Both the position numbers and the translations under genes were made by a program. From Herpetosiphonaceae bacterium (GTDB taxonomy: Bacteria; Chloroflexota; Chloroflexia; Chloroflexales; Kallotenuaceae), in assembly GCA_036374795.1 (NCBI GenBank), contig DASUTC010000066.1, forward strand, positions 1 to 39,813: a stretch of DNA of 39,813 nt. The letters run 5' to 3'. Positions 8,781-17,867 of the stretch are shown in pieces. The stretch's first letter is position 1; each line of letters begins with the position of its first letter. A model generated the notes under the pieces. The model did not search any database, was not told where the DNA came from, and saw nothing but the letters and a program-made list of their open reading frames with translations.

Positions 8781-10061
8781 TCACCCGCGCCGGGCAAGCT
8801 CGTGTGTTTCGTACGATCGGATCTCGTCCAGGTAGCGCATGCCCAGCGGCACTTCGTGCTGGAGACAGAACTGGTCCCAGACCGCCGCCCAGGGCATGCC
8901 CTTAAGCTCTTCGAGCAGCGCCAGGCGCGTGGTGTAATCGCCGGAGCGCTCGGCCTCACGCAGCCGATCGATCGGCTCCAGCAGCGCCAGCAGCGCGGCC
9001 CGCTGCACGTTGCGCGCGCCGATGACCCACGCCGCTACCCGGTTGATACTCGCGTCGAAGAAGTCCAGGCCGATGTGGACGCGATCGAGCAGGTTGTTGC
9101 GTACGATCTCCTGAAGCAGCGCCTGCGTCTCGTCGCTGAGCGTGACGACATGATCGCTGTCCCAGCGCACGCCCCGGCTGATGTGGAGCAAGATTTCATC
9201 GACGTAGAGCAGCACCGACGAGATCTTGTCGGCGATCGACTCGGTCGGGTGGAAGTGGCCGCTATCCAGGCACAGCAGCACGTGGTTGCTCAGCGCGTAG
9301 CCCAGGTAGAACTCGTGCGAGCCGACGACGTAGCTTTCGGAGCCGATGCCGAAGAGCTTGCTTTCGACGGCATCCAGGTTGTACCGCCGGTCGATGGGCG
9401 CGGCGAGGATCTGATCGAGCGATTCTTTGAGCAATCGGCGGGGCGTGGCGCGATCGACGGGCGTGTCCTTGAGGCCGTCGGGAATCCAGATGTTGGTGAC
9501 GCAGGCCGTGCCAAGCTCGCGCCCGAAATACTCGCCGATCGTGCGCGACGCAATGCAGTGCTCGATCCAGAACCGGCGCACGCCCGCATCGTAGCTCGAC
9601 AGCGTAAAGCCGCTCTCGGCCAGCGGATGCCCGAAGCAGGTCGGGTTGAAGTCGATGCCGTGTCCGTTGGCTTTGGCCCACGCGGCCCACGCGGCGAAAT
9701 GTTCGGGCTGAAGCTCGTTGCGCTCAACCTTCCGTCCGTTGATTTCGGCGTAGATCGCGTGCAGATTCAGCCGGTGCTGTCCCGGCAGCAGGCGATAGAC
9801 CTGATCGAGATCGCGGCGCAGCTCGTCCGCGTTGCGCGCCTTGCCCGGATAGTTGCCGGTCGCCGCGATGCCGCCGCCAAGCTCGCCATCCGGCGACTCG
9901 AACCCGGCTACGTCGTCGCCCTGCCAGCAGTGCAGGCTCAGCGAGATCTGGCCGAGACGTGCCAATGCCTGCTCGGTATCGACGCCGAGCGCCGCGTAGC
10001 GCTCTTTGGCGAGCGCGTAGGCATGCTGGACATGTCTGGTTGTGGGAACTGAATCAGTCAT
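8781..10061 (-). CDS. rhaA: L-rhamnose isomerase
   Basis: Converts L-rhamnose to L-rhamnulose (metal-dependent, cytoplasmic). The 426-residue protein follows the E. coli RhaA type closely: [72 protein letters not shown] and [15 protein letters not shown]. These hold the metal-binding Glu, His and Asp residues. The start at 10061 follows GGAGGAGGAGGAG; nine further upstream codons lie over this ribosome site and are not translated. It lies between rhaM and the fused aldolase gene. Confidence 0.97.
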   Translation of the reverse strand: MTDSVPTTRHVQHAYALAKERYAALGVDTEQALARLGQISLSLHCWQGDDVAGFESPDGELGGGIAATGNYPGKARNADELRRDLDQVYRLLPGQHRLNLHAIYAEINGRKVERNELQPEHFAAWAAWAKANGHGIDFNPTCFGHPLAESGFTLSSYDAGVRRFWIEHCIASRTIGEYFGRELGTACVTNIWIPDGLKDTPVDRATPRRLLKESLDQILAAPIDRRYNLDAVESKLFGIGSESYVVGSHEFYLGYALSNHVLLCLDSGHFHPTESIADKISSVLLYVDEILLHISRGVRWDSDHVVTLSDETQALLQEIVRNNLLDRVHIGLDFFDASINRVAAWVIGARNVQRAALLALLEPIDRLREAERSGDYTTRLALLEELKGMPWAAVWDQFCLQHEVPLGMRYLDEIRSYETHELARRG

Positions 10062-10084
10062 AGCTCCTCCTCCTCCACATGAAA

Positions 10085-10408
10085 TCAATCGAGGTGAAAA
10101 ATCTCCTGCAATTCAACAAACATTTCATCTGGCCGCGCATTATTTGGCGACTCGAAATACGGTGCCATGAACTCTTGCCATCTGGTGTTGATCGCTTGCT
10201 CGGCCATGCGCGCCTGGGCAGCCTGCAAGCTGTCGGGTGTCTCGAAGTAGCCGAAGAGCAGGCCGTCGTCGCGCACAAACAGGGAGTAGTTGTGCCAGCC
10301 CGCCCCGCGCAGCGCCGCGAGCATCTCCGGCCAGACGTTTTCGTGATGGCGTTTGTACTCGTCCAGCCTGTCTTGCCGCACCTTGAGCATAAATCCAACC
10401 CGTTTCAT
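10085..10408 (-). CDS. rhaM: L-rhamnose mutarotase
   Basis: Interconverts the alpha and beta anomers of L-rhamnose so that the isomerase receives its preferred form. The 107-residue protein is full length for RhaM (about 104). It opens with [19 protein letters not shown], has the catalytic-type His in [12 protein letters not shown], and ends with the Trp-rich [10 protein letters not shown] segment and a short extension. GGAGGAG lies upstream of the ATG. It sits between the transporter genes and rhaA, 23 bases before the latter. Confidence 0.95.
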   Translation of the reverse strand: MKRVGFMLKVRQDRLDEYKRHHENVWPEMLAALRGAGWHNYSLFVRDDGLLFGYFETPDSLQAAQARMAEQAINTRWQEFMAPYFESPNNARPDEMFVELQEIFHLD

Positions 10409-10486
10409 CAGCCTGCTCCTCCGGTAGGGCCGTCCCGGCGGACGTGCAGCATGGAACGCGCCGGGGCAGCCAGAAGGTGATAGCCG

Positions 10487-11551
10487 TTAGAAGTCGAACT
10501 GATCGACGTTGTCTTTCGTGAACACCGTCGGCTTGCCCAGCAGCACGGTGCCATCCTCGGCAACGGTGTACTCGCCGAGCCTGCCCGCCGTGAACTTGTC
10601 GCCGGGCTGGCCCTTGATCTGGCCGCTCGCGATGGCGTTCAAGGCCTGGATCGCCAGGTAGCCGAGATCGCCGGGATTCCACAGCGCAAACTGTGGAGCC
10701 GCGCCGCTCTTGACATAATCTCGCATCGCGTTTGGCGTGCCGAGGCCGGTCACGAAGACCGTGCCGACCTTGTTCGCGTCCTGGACCGCACGCGCCGCAG
10801 CCGCGATGCCAACAGTCGTCGGCGCGATGATCACCTTCAGGTCCGGGTGTTTCGTCATCAGCCCTTGCGCCTCGGTGTAGCTCTTCTGGTCGTCGTCGTC
10901 GCCGTAGACGGTGTCCACAAGCTCAAGCTTGGCGTACTCAGGCTGCTTCAGCACTTCCTGCATCAAGGCGATCCACTCGTTCTGGTTCGGCGCGGTCGAG
11001 GTGGCGCTCAAGATCGCGATCTTGCCCTCGCCCTTGGCGAGATCCGACGCCATCTGAATCTGCACGGCGGCAATATCGGCGGCGACCGCCTGGTTGATGT
11101 GGACCGTGCGCCCACCCTCGGAGATCGCCGAGTCCCAGGTGACGACGGGGATACCGGCGCTGATCGCCTGCTTGCCCGTGGGAACGAGCGCATCGGAGTC
11201 GTCCGCCGAGATCGCGAGGCCGCTCACGTTCTGCGCGATCAACGAATTAAGCAGTTGAATCTGCTGGGTGGCGTCCGCCGTGGCCGGTCCCTGATAGGTG
11301 ACGGTCACGCCAAGCTCTTTGGCCGCTTCCTGCGCGCCTTTATTCGCCGTGTCGAAGTAGGGGTTGCCCAGATTCTTAGGCACCAGAATATAGGTCTTCG
11401 CGCCACCGGCTGCTGCACTTGCCGCAGGTGATCCGCTGGCCGCAGGCGATCCCTGAGTGCCGGTATCGCCGGTCGTGGGAGCCGCGCCACAGCCGACCAG
11501 AATCGAGAGCACCAGGCTCATGAGCATCGCCAGAACATAGTTGTTTCGCAT
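10487..11551 (-). CDS. rhaS: rhamnose ABC transporter substrate-binding lipoprotein
   Basis: A 354-residue sugar-binding protein of the periplasmic-binding-protein type 1/RbsB-like family. The N terminus has a hydrophobic signal and the lipobox LVGC, so it is probably lipid-anchored outside the membrane. A Gly/Ala/Ser-rich linker follows and then the binding fold (KTYILVPKNLGNPYFDTANKG). The start at 11551 is fixed by AGGAGA eight bases upstream. Context with rhaMA and the autoinducer/ribose-type permeases supports rhamnose as ligand. Unusually, it lies after the permease genes in the operon, 126 bases past the second permease. Confidence 0.92.
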   Translation of the reverse strand: MRNNYVLAMLMSLVLSILVGCGAAPTTGDTGTQGSPAASGSPAASAAAGGAKTYILVPKNLGNPYFDTANKGAQEAAKELGVTVTYQGPATADATQQIQLLNSLIAQNVSGLAISADDSDALVPTGKQAISAGIPVVTWDSAISEGGRTVHINQAVAADIAAVQIQMASDLAKGEGKIAILSATSTAPNQNEWIALMQEVLKQPEYAKLELVDTVYGDDDDQKSYTEAQGLMTKHPDLKVIIAPTTVGIAAAARAVQDANKVGTVFVTGLGTPNAMRDYVKSGAAPQFALWNPGDLGYLAIQALNAIASGQIKGQPGDKFTAGRLGEYTVAEDGTVLLGKPTVFTKDNVDQFDF

Positions 11552-11677
11552 GAGAGATCTTCTCCTGTGTTGATGGCATCGGTTTGCCATAGTTGATCTT
11601 CCTTCGGCGCGGTGAGGTGATCCTCCATGATCATCAGCGATACGCGCTCCTTCCTGTGAAGCGAACCCCCGATTGCG

Positions 11678-12748
11678 CTAGGGCGTGAGGATCAGCCCGC
11701 GCGACCAGAAGAAGAACATTCCAAACACAATCGCCACCGACGCCGCCGCCGCCAGCCTGCGCATCGTCGCGGGCTGCCACGTCAGCCCCGCCGACAGCCG
11801 CGCGCCGAGCCGTGGCAGCAGGATCGAGAGAATCAGCAGCAGGCCGATCACGATATTCTGGATCTGGCCCTGAAGGTTGATCAGGCCCATCCCGAAGCGC
11901 AGCAGGCCGACCAGGATCAGCGCGAGGACAGCGCCGACCATCGTGCCTTTGCCGCCAAAGATGCTGACTCCGCCGAGCACCGTCACGGTAATCACGGTCA
12001 GCTCCAGCCCGTTCCCAATGTCCGGGCGCGTGCTGCCGAAGCGGGCGGCCAGGATGAATCCCGCCAGCGCCGCCATCACGCCCGACACCACGTACAGGAT
12101 CAACTTGATGCGCTCCACCGGCACGCCGGAGTAGTGGCTGGCCGCCTCGTTGTTGCCGATCGCGTACAGATAGCGCCCGAAGGTCGTCTTGTGGAGCACG
12201 AGGCCAAAGATCAGCGCGAGCACGAGAAACAGGACCAGCGCGACCGGAATGCCGGTGCCGCCGAGCGTGCCCTGGCCCAGGTACGTGAAGGATGGCGGAT
12301 ACCCACGGGCCGCCTGATCGCCCAGCAGCGCATAGGCCAGGCCACGGTACAGCGAGAGCGTGCCGATGGTGACAACCAGCGCGGGTAGCTTCAGCCGCGC
12401 GATCAAGACGCCGTTGAGCAGGCCGGCCAGCGCGCTGACGAGGAGCGCGACGACGAGCGCCAGCCAGATGTTCGTGCCGCTCATGAACAGCCAGCCCATC
12501 AGCGACGCGGCCAGGCCCAGGATCGAGGCGATCGAAAGGTCGATGTTGCCGGTGACGATGATAAAGACCATCGGCAGCATCAGGATGCCGATCTCCATAA
12601 AGTCGGAGGTCGTGCGCAGCAGGTTGTTGCGATTCAAGAAGAAGGGCGAGAGCCGCGCGTTGACGATCGTGACGACGATCATCAGCGCCACCAGGAGCCA
12701 TTCCCAGCGAAGGAGCGAGCGACGGAGCGTATGTGTGCTTAGGTTCAT
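11678..12748 (-). CDS. rhaQ: rhamnose ABC transporter permease (second)
   Basis: A 356-residue inner-membrane permease of the branched-chain/ribose type with about ten helices. The family signatures are VTGNIDLSIASILGLAA, LPALVVTIGTLSLYRGLAY and ITVTVLGGVSIFGGKGTMVGA. The ATG at 12748 follows GAGGTGA; a GTG two codons earlier lies inside that site. It is 15 bases after the first permease, with which it probably forms a heterodimer. The extra C-terminal helix after residue 325 is typical of RhaQ-like proteins. Confidence 0.9.
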   Translation of the reverse strand: MNLSTHTLRRSLLRWEWLLVALMIVVTIVNARLSPFFLNRNNLLRTTSDFMEIGILMLPMVFIIVTGNIDLSIASILGLAASLMGWLFMSGTNIWLALVVALLVSALAGLLNGVLIARLKLPALVVTIGTLSLYRGLAYALLGDQAARGYPPSFTYLGQGTLGGTGIPVALVLFLVLALIFGLVLHKTTFGRYLYAIGNNEAASHYSGVPVERIKLILYVVSGVMAALAGFILAARFGSTRPDIGNGLELTVITVTVLGGVSIFGGKGTMVGAVLALILVGLLRFGMGLINLQGQIQNIVIGLLLILSILLPRLGARLSAGLTWQPATMRRLAAAASVAIVFGMFFFWSRGLILTP

Positions 12749-12763
12749 CTTCACCTCGTGCGC

Positions 12764-13783
12764 TTAGCGAGTCTTGCGGGACGTGATGCGCTGGACCCGA
12801 CCGACGATCGCCGCGTCGGCAACCACGGCCAGCAGGATCAGCAGACCTTGCGCGGCGAGCTGCCAGAAGGGCGAGATCTGCACCAGCGTGAGCGCGTTGC
12901 TGATGATGCCGAGCAGAAACGCTCCCAGGATCACGCCGACGACGTTGCCGCTGCCGCCCAGGGTGCTCACGCCGCCGACGACCGAGGCCGCCACGGTCTG
13001 AAGCTCGAAGCCCAGCGCGGTATTCGTCTGCGCCGACTCAAACCGCGCCGCCCAGAGCACCCCGGCCAGGCCACACAGCAGGCCGGAGATGACATACACC
13101 AGGAAGATGATCCGCTGCATCGGGATACCGGCGAAGCGCGCCGCGTCGGGGTTACTGCCAACGGTATAGATGTCACGGCCCGTCCGGGTATAGCGCAGGA
13201 AGTAGTAGGCCGCCACTGCCACGATGAGGGCAAACAGGATCAGGTTGGGAACGCCCAGCGGCGCGCCCTTGGCAAGCTGGCGAAATCCGGCGGGCATTTC
13301 AAAGGCGTTGATCGTCGATTTGCTGCCGCTGTACAGGAAGATCAGCCCGCGATAGATGCTCAGCGTGCCGAGCGTCGCGATGATCGGCGGCGCGCCCCCG
13401 CCCGCGATCAGCAGCCCGTTGAAGCTACCGAGCGCCGCGCCGAGCGCCATGCCGAGCGGGATCGTCAGCAGCGCTGGCATGCCCGGAAACGCCGCGATCG
13501 TAAAGGACACCATCATCGCCGTCAGCCCAATGATCGATCCGACCGATAGATCGATGCCGCGCGTGATGATCACCATCGCCTGGGCCAGCGCGACGATCAC
13601 CAGGATCGAGATATTCAAAACGATGTCGCGGAAGTTGCTCAGGCTCAGAAAGGCCGGGTTGCGCAGGCTGACCAGCGCGACGAGCACCAGCAGAATCAAG
13701 ACGATGCCGACCTCGCGGTATTTGACGAATGCCTGCATCCAGGCTCGCTGCGGCGGACGATAGGCTTCTGTTTTTGCGATCAT
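12764..13783 (-). CDS. rhaP: rhamnose ABC transporter permease (first)
   Basis: A 339-residue permease of the same family as its neighbour. It shows ITRGIDLSVGSIIGLTAMM, APPIIATLGTLSIYRGLIFLYSG and AASVVGGVSTLGGSGNVVGV, the EAA-like and glycine motifs of ribose-type permeases. AAGGAGA lies nine bases before the ATG. It follows the ATPase gene by 25 bases and precedes the second permease by 15. The rhamnose assignment comes from the operon. Confidence 0.9.
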   Translation of the reverse strand: MIAKTEAYRPPQRAWMQAFVKYREVGIVLILLVLVALVSLRNPAFLSLSNFRDIVLNISILVIVALAQAMVIITRGIDLSVGSIIGLTAMMVSFTIAAFPGMPALLTIPLGMALGAALGSFNGLLIAGGGAPPIIATLGTLSIYRGLIFLYSGSKSTINAFEMPAGFRQLAKGAPLGVPNLILFALIVAVAAYYFLRYTRTGRDIYTVGSNPDAARFAGIPMQRIIFLVYVISGLLCGLAGVLWAARFESAQTNTALGFELQTVAASVVGGVSTLGGSGNVVGVILGAFLLGIISNALTLVQISPFWQLAAQGLLILLAVVADAAIVGRVQRITSRKTR

Positions 13784-13808
13784 CGCACGCGCTCTCCTTT
13801 GTCGAGCA

Positions 13809-15299
13809 TTAGGCCACCGTCGCGGCAGCCATCAGCGCTTCCTGGGTCGCCTCCGCCCGGCTGAAGTGGCCGGTGACACGTCCCTCGCGCATCACCAGGA
13901 TGCGGTCGCTCATGCCCAGCACCTCAGGCAATTCCGACGAGATCATCAGGATCGCCATGCCTTGCGCGGCCAGGCTGCTCATCAGCCGATGCACTGCGGC
14001 TTTGGTTCCCACGTCGATGCCACGGGTCGGCTCATCGAGGATCAGCACGCGCGGCCTGGTTCCGAGCCATTTCGCCAGCACTACCTTCTGCTGGTTGCCG
14101 CCCGAGAGCTCTCCGACCGGCTGCTCGACGCTGCGCATTTTGACTTCGAGCTGTTTCGCGCTTTCCTCCGCCGCCGCCTGCTCGCGCCGCGTGTCGAGCC
14201 AGCCGATGCGCGCGAAGCTCGACAGCTCAGGCAGCGTAATATTGTCGGCGATGCTCATGCCCAGCACCAGCCCGTGTAGCTTGCGGTCTTCCGGCACATA
14301 CCCGATGCCGAGCGCCATCGCCGCCTGAGGGCTGGCGATCGTGACCGGCTTGCCATCCAGCTTGATCGTGCCAGCCGTCGCCCGGTCCACCCCAAACAGC
14401 GCCCGCGCCACCTCGGTGCGCCCCGCGCCGATCAGCCCGGCCATGCCGAGGATCTCGCCGCGCCGCAGGCTGAACGACACGTCCGCAAAATTCCCCGGCA
14501 CCGTCAGCCCCTCGACCTCCAGCACAACGTCGCCCGGCGGCACGTCCTGTTTGGGAAATAGCTCGTTGAGCGTCCGGCCAACCATCATCTGGATCAGTCC
14601 ATCGGTGGTGATCGCGCCCATCTCGCGGGTTCCGACATAGGTGCCGTCCCGCAAAATCGTCACCCGGTCGCACAGCGCGAACAACTCTTCCAGGTGGTGC
14701 GAGATAAAGATGATCGAGGTGCCCTGCGCTCTGAGCTGGCGCACAATCACAAACAATTCTTCGATCTCCCCCAGCGTGAGCGACGAAGTCGGCTCGTCCA
14801 TAATCAGCACGCGGGTCTTGATCGAGATCGCCCGCGCAATCTCCACAAGCTGCATCTGGGCAACGCTGAGCGCGCGGGCTTTGGTGCGTGGGTCGAGCGA
14901 CACGCCGAGTCGGCGCAGCAGCTCCGCAGCCTCGGTGTACATCCGCTGCCAGTCGATACGGCCCCGGCGCGTCGGCTGGCGACCCACGAAGATATTTTCG
15001 GCGATGTCGAGGTCGGGAAAGAGGCTCGGTTCCTGGTAGATGGCGACGATGCCCTGCGCTTGCGCTTCGTGGGTGTTCGCAAAATGCACCGGCTGCCCGT
15101 CGAACACGATCTCACCGGCGTCCGGCTGGTAGATGCCGGTCATGAGCTTGATCATCGTCGACTTGCCGGCTCCATTCTCGCCGAGCAGGGCGTGAATCTC
15201 GCCCGCCCGTAGCTCGAACTGCACGTCTTTCAGCGCATGGACGCCGCCAAACGATTTCGATAGGTGGTGAACCTGAAGCAGCGGTGGAGTGTCCGGCAT
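13809..15299 (-). CDS. rhaT: rhamnose ABC transporter ATPase (two NBDs)
   Basis: A 496-residue duplicated ATPase that powers rhamnose import. The first half has Walker A GENGAGKST, the signature LSVAQMQLVEIARA, and Walker B VLIMDEPTSSL. The second half has a degenerate Walker A (GLIGAGRTE), the signature LSGGNQQK and Walker B VLILDEPTRGID. An impaired second site is normal for RbsA-type proteins. The start follows GAGGAGA. It is the first gene of the operon, with a leader of about 230 bases from the promoter at 15540-15568. Confidence 0.95.
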   Translation of the reverse strand: MPDTPPLLQVHHLSKSFGGVHALKDVQFELRAGEIHALLGENGAGKSTMIKLMTGIYQPDAGEIVFDGQPVHFANTHEAQAQGIVAIYQEPSLFPDLDIAENIFVGRQPTRRGRIDWQRMYTEAAELLRRLGVSLDPRTKARALSVAQMQLVEIARAISIKTRVLIMDEPTSSLTLGEIEELFVIVRQLRAQGTSIIFISHHLEELFALCDRVTILRDGTYVGTREMGAITTDGLIQMMVGRTLNELFPKQDVPPGDVVLEVEGLTVPGNFADVSFSLRRGEILGMAGLIGAGRTEVARALFGVDRATAGTIKLDGKPVTIASPQAAMALGIGYVPEDRKLHGLVLGMSIADNITLPELSSFARIGWLDTRREQAAAEESAKQLEVKMRSVEQPVGELSGGNQQKVVLAKWLGTRPRVLILDEPTRGIDVGTKAAVHRLMSSLAAQGMAILMISSELPEVLGMSDRILVMREGRVTGHFSRAEATQEALMAAATVA

Positions 15300-15508
15300 C
15301 GGTAGTCTCCTCTGCGTTTCCTGCTTCCGTTGTTCGCGTAGCTGGGACGATGGCTCAGGTTGATTCGCGGTGGTAGGGCGGAGATGAGCTGCTGGGAGGT
15401 GGAAGGATCGAGGGCAACGATGCGCTGGATCGATTCGATCAGTCTGGTTATCTCTCCACCTCCGCAGGCAATATTGTTGCTGTAGTGGTGGTTTCGTCTG
15501 GAAAGGGT

Positions 15509-15532
15509 TTCTAATTATTTTGATTTTTAGAA
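15509..15532. promoter_or_regulatory. candidate operator at the rhamnose operon start site
   Basis: An inverted repeat with arms TTCTAA (15509-15514) and TTAGAA (15527-15532) and a 12-base AT-rich spacer. It starts one base past the predicted transcription start (about 15533, minus strand), a usual place for a repressor to block RNA polymerase. The neighbouring DeoR-family regulator is the natural candidate to bind it. Confidence 0.45.
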
Positions 15533-15539
15533 TGAGATG

Positions 15540-15568
15540 GTTATATCATAAGGAAACGAAAATGTCAA
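15540..15568 (-). promoter_or_regulatory. promoter of the rhamnose operon
   Basis: On the minus strand, TTGACA (15563-15568) and TATAAC (15540-15545) are separated by exactly 17 bases, close to the sigma70 consensus. Start near 15533, about 235 bases before the ATPase ATG. It is the best promoter match I found in the window. Confidence 0.75.
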
Positions 15569-15737
15569 TCACCGATTTTGCCGTGAATCCCTCCGCTCGG
15601 CTGAAGCAGGGTATCCGTGCTTGATCGGCTGGCCCACTGCGCAGCATTCGCCCTGGAGCCGTCGCAGCGCGATCGGGCCTGTGGCCGATCGGGTTTGTGG
15701 CCGCTTCTACGTTCGCAGCCGGGATGGTTTCAAATTG

Positions 15738-15760
15738 TTGCTATACATAAGAACTAGCAA
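15738..15760 (+). promoter_or_regulatory. candidate promoter/operator of the DeoR regulator
   Basis: The extended -10 TGCTATACA (15739-15747) lies within an inverted repeat with arms TTGCTA (15738-15743) and TAGCAA (15755-15760). A protein bound here would cover the regulator's own promoter, so autoregulation is plausible. Confidence 0.4.
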
Positions 15761-15780
15761 AATTCCGAAAGATGTGCTAC

Positions 15781-15796
15781 AACAATCTTGATTGTT
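15781..15796. promoter_or_regulatory. short palindrome before the DeoR regulator
   Basis: Arms AACAATC and GATTGTT flank a two-base spacer. It lies 67 bases before the regulator's ATG, downstream of the candidate -10. It contains ATCTTGATT, which nearly repeats a 9-mer inside the operon operator. Confidence 0.35.
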
Positions 15797-15862
15797 CGAC
15801 GTGTACGGGATGCGATCGATCGACCGGCGCGGCTTCTGCGCGGCATAGATGGAGATACGACC

Positions 15863-16648
15863 ATGACAATTGCACAAGCGCCTGACTCGCGGCAGCCCGA
15901 AGTCCGACGACACTATTTGCTGAACCTGCTGCAACAAGAAGGCCAGCTTTCGGTGCGCGCCTGTAGCGAGGCATTGGGCGTCTCCGAGGTGACGATTCGG
16001 AACGATCTGGCCGTGCTTGAGCGCGAAGGCTTGCTCCAGCGAACCTGGGGCGGTGCCATGCTGCGGCAGCAGCTTCGGCCAGAAGGCGCATTCATGGCGC
16101 GTCTTCAGGAGCACCGCGCCGACAAGGAGCGTATCGCGGTTGCGGCGGCAATGCAGGTGCAAGATAACGACACGATCTTTCTGGACGCCAGCACGACCGC
16201 CTACTTTCTCGCGCAGCAGCTCAAGGAGCGGCATAACCTGACGGTCATCACCAACGGCCTGTACACCGCGCTGGAGCTTGGTCCCGTCCCCACGATCACC
16301 ACGATCGTGCTTGGAGGCCAGGTGCGCCGGGATACCGGCTCGCTGGTGGGCACGCTGAGCACGGAGATGCTGGCGAAGCTGCATGTCGGGAAAGGCTTCT
16401 TTTCCGCGCGCGGCCTGACGCTCACCAAGGGCTTGACGGAGAGTACGATCGTGGAGGGCCAGTTGAAGGAGCTAGTGATTAAGCATGTCGATCAGGTCTT
16501 CGCGGTGCTGGATGCCTCCAAGCTCGGCGGCACCTCGCTGACGACGTTTTGCCCGGCGGCGGCGATCCAGTGCTTGATCACGGCAGGTGACGACGCGGCG
16601 CAGAAGGCTGAGCCGTTCCGCCCGTTAATGGACGTGGTGATCGGCTAG
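15863..16648 (+). CDS. rhaR: DeoR-family transcriptional regulator, probably of the rhamnose operon
   Basis: A 261-residue repressor-type regulator. An N-terminal winged helix (about 15-70) has the DeoR motif LSVRACSEALGVSEVTIRNDL. The C-terminal sugar-phosphate sensor domain has DASTTAYFLAQQL, VITNGLYTA, VLGGQVRRDTGSLVG and the late DASKLG. The start at 15863 follows GGAGAT; an extension upstream would cross the palindrome at 15781. It is divergent from the rhamnose operon. Known DeoR regulators respond to a sugar phosphate, so a rhamnose pathway intermediate is the likely inducer (inference). Confidence 0.88.
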   Translation: MTIAQAPDSRQPEVRRHYLLNLLQQEGQLSVRACSEALGVSEVTIRNDLAVLEREGLLQRTWGGAMLRQQLRPEGAFMARLQEHRADKERIAVAAAMQVQDNDTIFLDASTTAYFLAQQLKERHNLTVITNGLYTALELGPVPTITTIVLGGQVRRDTGSLVGTLSTEMLAKLHVGKGFFSARGLTLTKGLTESTIVEGQLKELVIKHVDQVFAVLDASKLGGTSLTTFCPAAAIQCLITAGDDAAQKAEPFRPLMDVVIG

Positions 16649-16898
16649 CATAGGGCCTGGTCGCGCGATCACACGCTTGGCTTCTCTCTCGCTCGTCCGC
16701 GTGATGTGGGAAGGTGGATCAATCCGTATGCCGAACAGGCCCAACGACCGGCAGCCGCCAGGCACTTCTGACACAAGGGCAACGCCCTGCCGAAGCTTGC
16801 CGCGCCTGGCGTGATACCTGGGTGAGAGGCAGTGTACCGCCGTGTTCCTGGCACAGCAGATGCCGTCTTCCTCATCGGGGGCAAGCGCAGGAGGTGCA

Positions 16899-17114
16899 AT
16901 GATGGCGGAACAGGCGCAGGCCATGGTGACGCTTGGACAGCGTGTTGCAGTGCAACGCGCACGGTTCGATTTCGAGGGCCTCTGGCGGGTCTACCAGATC
17001 GGAGAGCTGCACGAGGATGATCAGCACCTTGAGATCGTCTTGATCAATCCCGGCGATCCCGGCGATACGATTCGGGCTCGCTTCGAGCGCTTGCCAGAGC
17101 AGCCACAAACCTGA
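16899..17114 (+). CDS. small hypothetical protein, 71 residues
   Basis: A short protein with a strong ribosome site, AGGAGGTG, three bases before the ATG at 16899. The sequence alternates hydrophobic and charged residues (VTLGQRVAVQRARFDF, then LEIVLINPGDPGDTIRARFE), which suggests a small beta-barrel or SH3-like fold. There is no signal or membrane helix. It stands alone behind the DeoR regulator with a 250-base gap in which I see no other gene. Function unknown. Confidence 0.55.
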   Translation: MMAEQAQAMVTLGQRVAVQRARFDFEGLWRVYQIGELHEDDQHLEIVLINPGDPGDTIRARFERLPEQPQT

Positions 17115-17446
17115 GCACGGCAAGTGTTCTCGAACCGGCTCTTTCTGGCCCGCAGACTAAGGCGTGATGGCGCAAAAAGCGGCGTGGGCGTTGGGCGATG
17201 ACCTGTTGGTTGCGCGCGCACCCATGACCGGCTTCGTCCGGCGCCCACGGCTGCGAGCCCACCCGGTATGACCGCCCAGCGCCACCGCGCCACATTGCCG
17301 CCGCATAGATGCGCCCCTGCCTCCCCAGCGATCAGCGCCTCGCTTTCTCGGTGCGTTCCCTCAGGAGCGTATCAGCCGCGCGCCAGAATTGTGTGGTAGA
17401 CTATTCGGCGGGACCCATCTGCGGCCCCATGCGGACCCTCGACCGA
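17115..17446. other. gap without a supported gene
   Basis: About 330 bases with no supported reading frame. A weak extended -10 (TGGTAGACT, 17394-17402) lies 45 bases before the ATG at 17447 and may drive the following gene. No hairpin or repeat stands out. Confidence 0.35.
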
Positions 17447-17839
17447 ATGACGGATAGCACAATGCTTTGGAAAAAGACGACCGCCCACCTGCGCCAGCGT
17501 CTGCATCTTGACGACTGGTGCTCGCACTATGAAGTGTGTGTGACCCGCCATCAGGTCGAGTACCTGATCGCGCGAGTTGCCTCGCCATCCGCCGCCGAGC
17601 GGCTGATCACCCGGACCTGCTTCGAGGTAGAAGTAAACCGACAGGCGTTTCGCTGGCAGCGCGTGCGCGGAGTTCATCCCTGGAAGATGGCTCAGCTCTG
17701 CACGTGGCTGCTGCTGCTCGCGATGCTCATCCCGTTGCCGTGGCTGAGCGGCGGGCTAAGCCTGCTCTTTCTGGCGATCATCTGTGGCTTGCTCAGCAGT
17801 GGTCGCCAGTGGCGGCACGGCGGCATCGACGACCGCTAA
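17447..17839 (+). CDS. hypothetical membrane protein, 130 residues
   Basis: A protein with a polar N-terminal 85 residues and a hydrophobic C-terminal hairpin of two helices (MAQLCTWLLLLAMLIPLPWL, then a second starting LSLLFLAIICGLL), ending in a positively charged tail. It was placed at the ATG at 17447 because upstream codons are Arg/Ser/Cys-rich and contain a possible promoter; a second ATG lies five codons on. The ribosome site is weak. I do not recognise a family. Confidence 0.45.
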   Translation: MTDSTMLWKKTTAHLRQRLHLDDWCSHYEVCVTRHQVEYLIARVASPSAAERLITRTCFEVEVNRQAFRWQRVRGVHPWKMAQLCTWLLLLAMLIPLPWLSGGLSLLFLAIICGLLSSGRQWRHGGIDDR

Positions 17840-17867
17840 GCCGCTCCTCCATGCCCGCTATAAGCAC

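Larger units (their letters stand above)
15300..15862. other. divergent regulatory region of the rhamnose operon
   Basis: This 563-base region between the ATPase gene and the regulator contains no gene. Its centre (about 15500-15580) is AT-rich against a GC-rich background. It holds the operon promoter, an inverted repeat at the predicted start site, and two further inverted repeats before the regulator. The 9-mer AT(T/C)TTGATT occurs at 15517-15525 and again at 15785-15793 and is a possible shared recognition element. Confidence 0.7.

Noticed and set aside
8730-10052. A 440-codon plus-strand frame opposite rhamnose isomerase
   Set aside because: Pure antisense of rhaA, with no family motif; the isomerase motifs on the minus strand are unmistakable.
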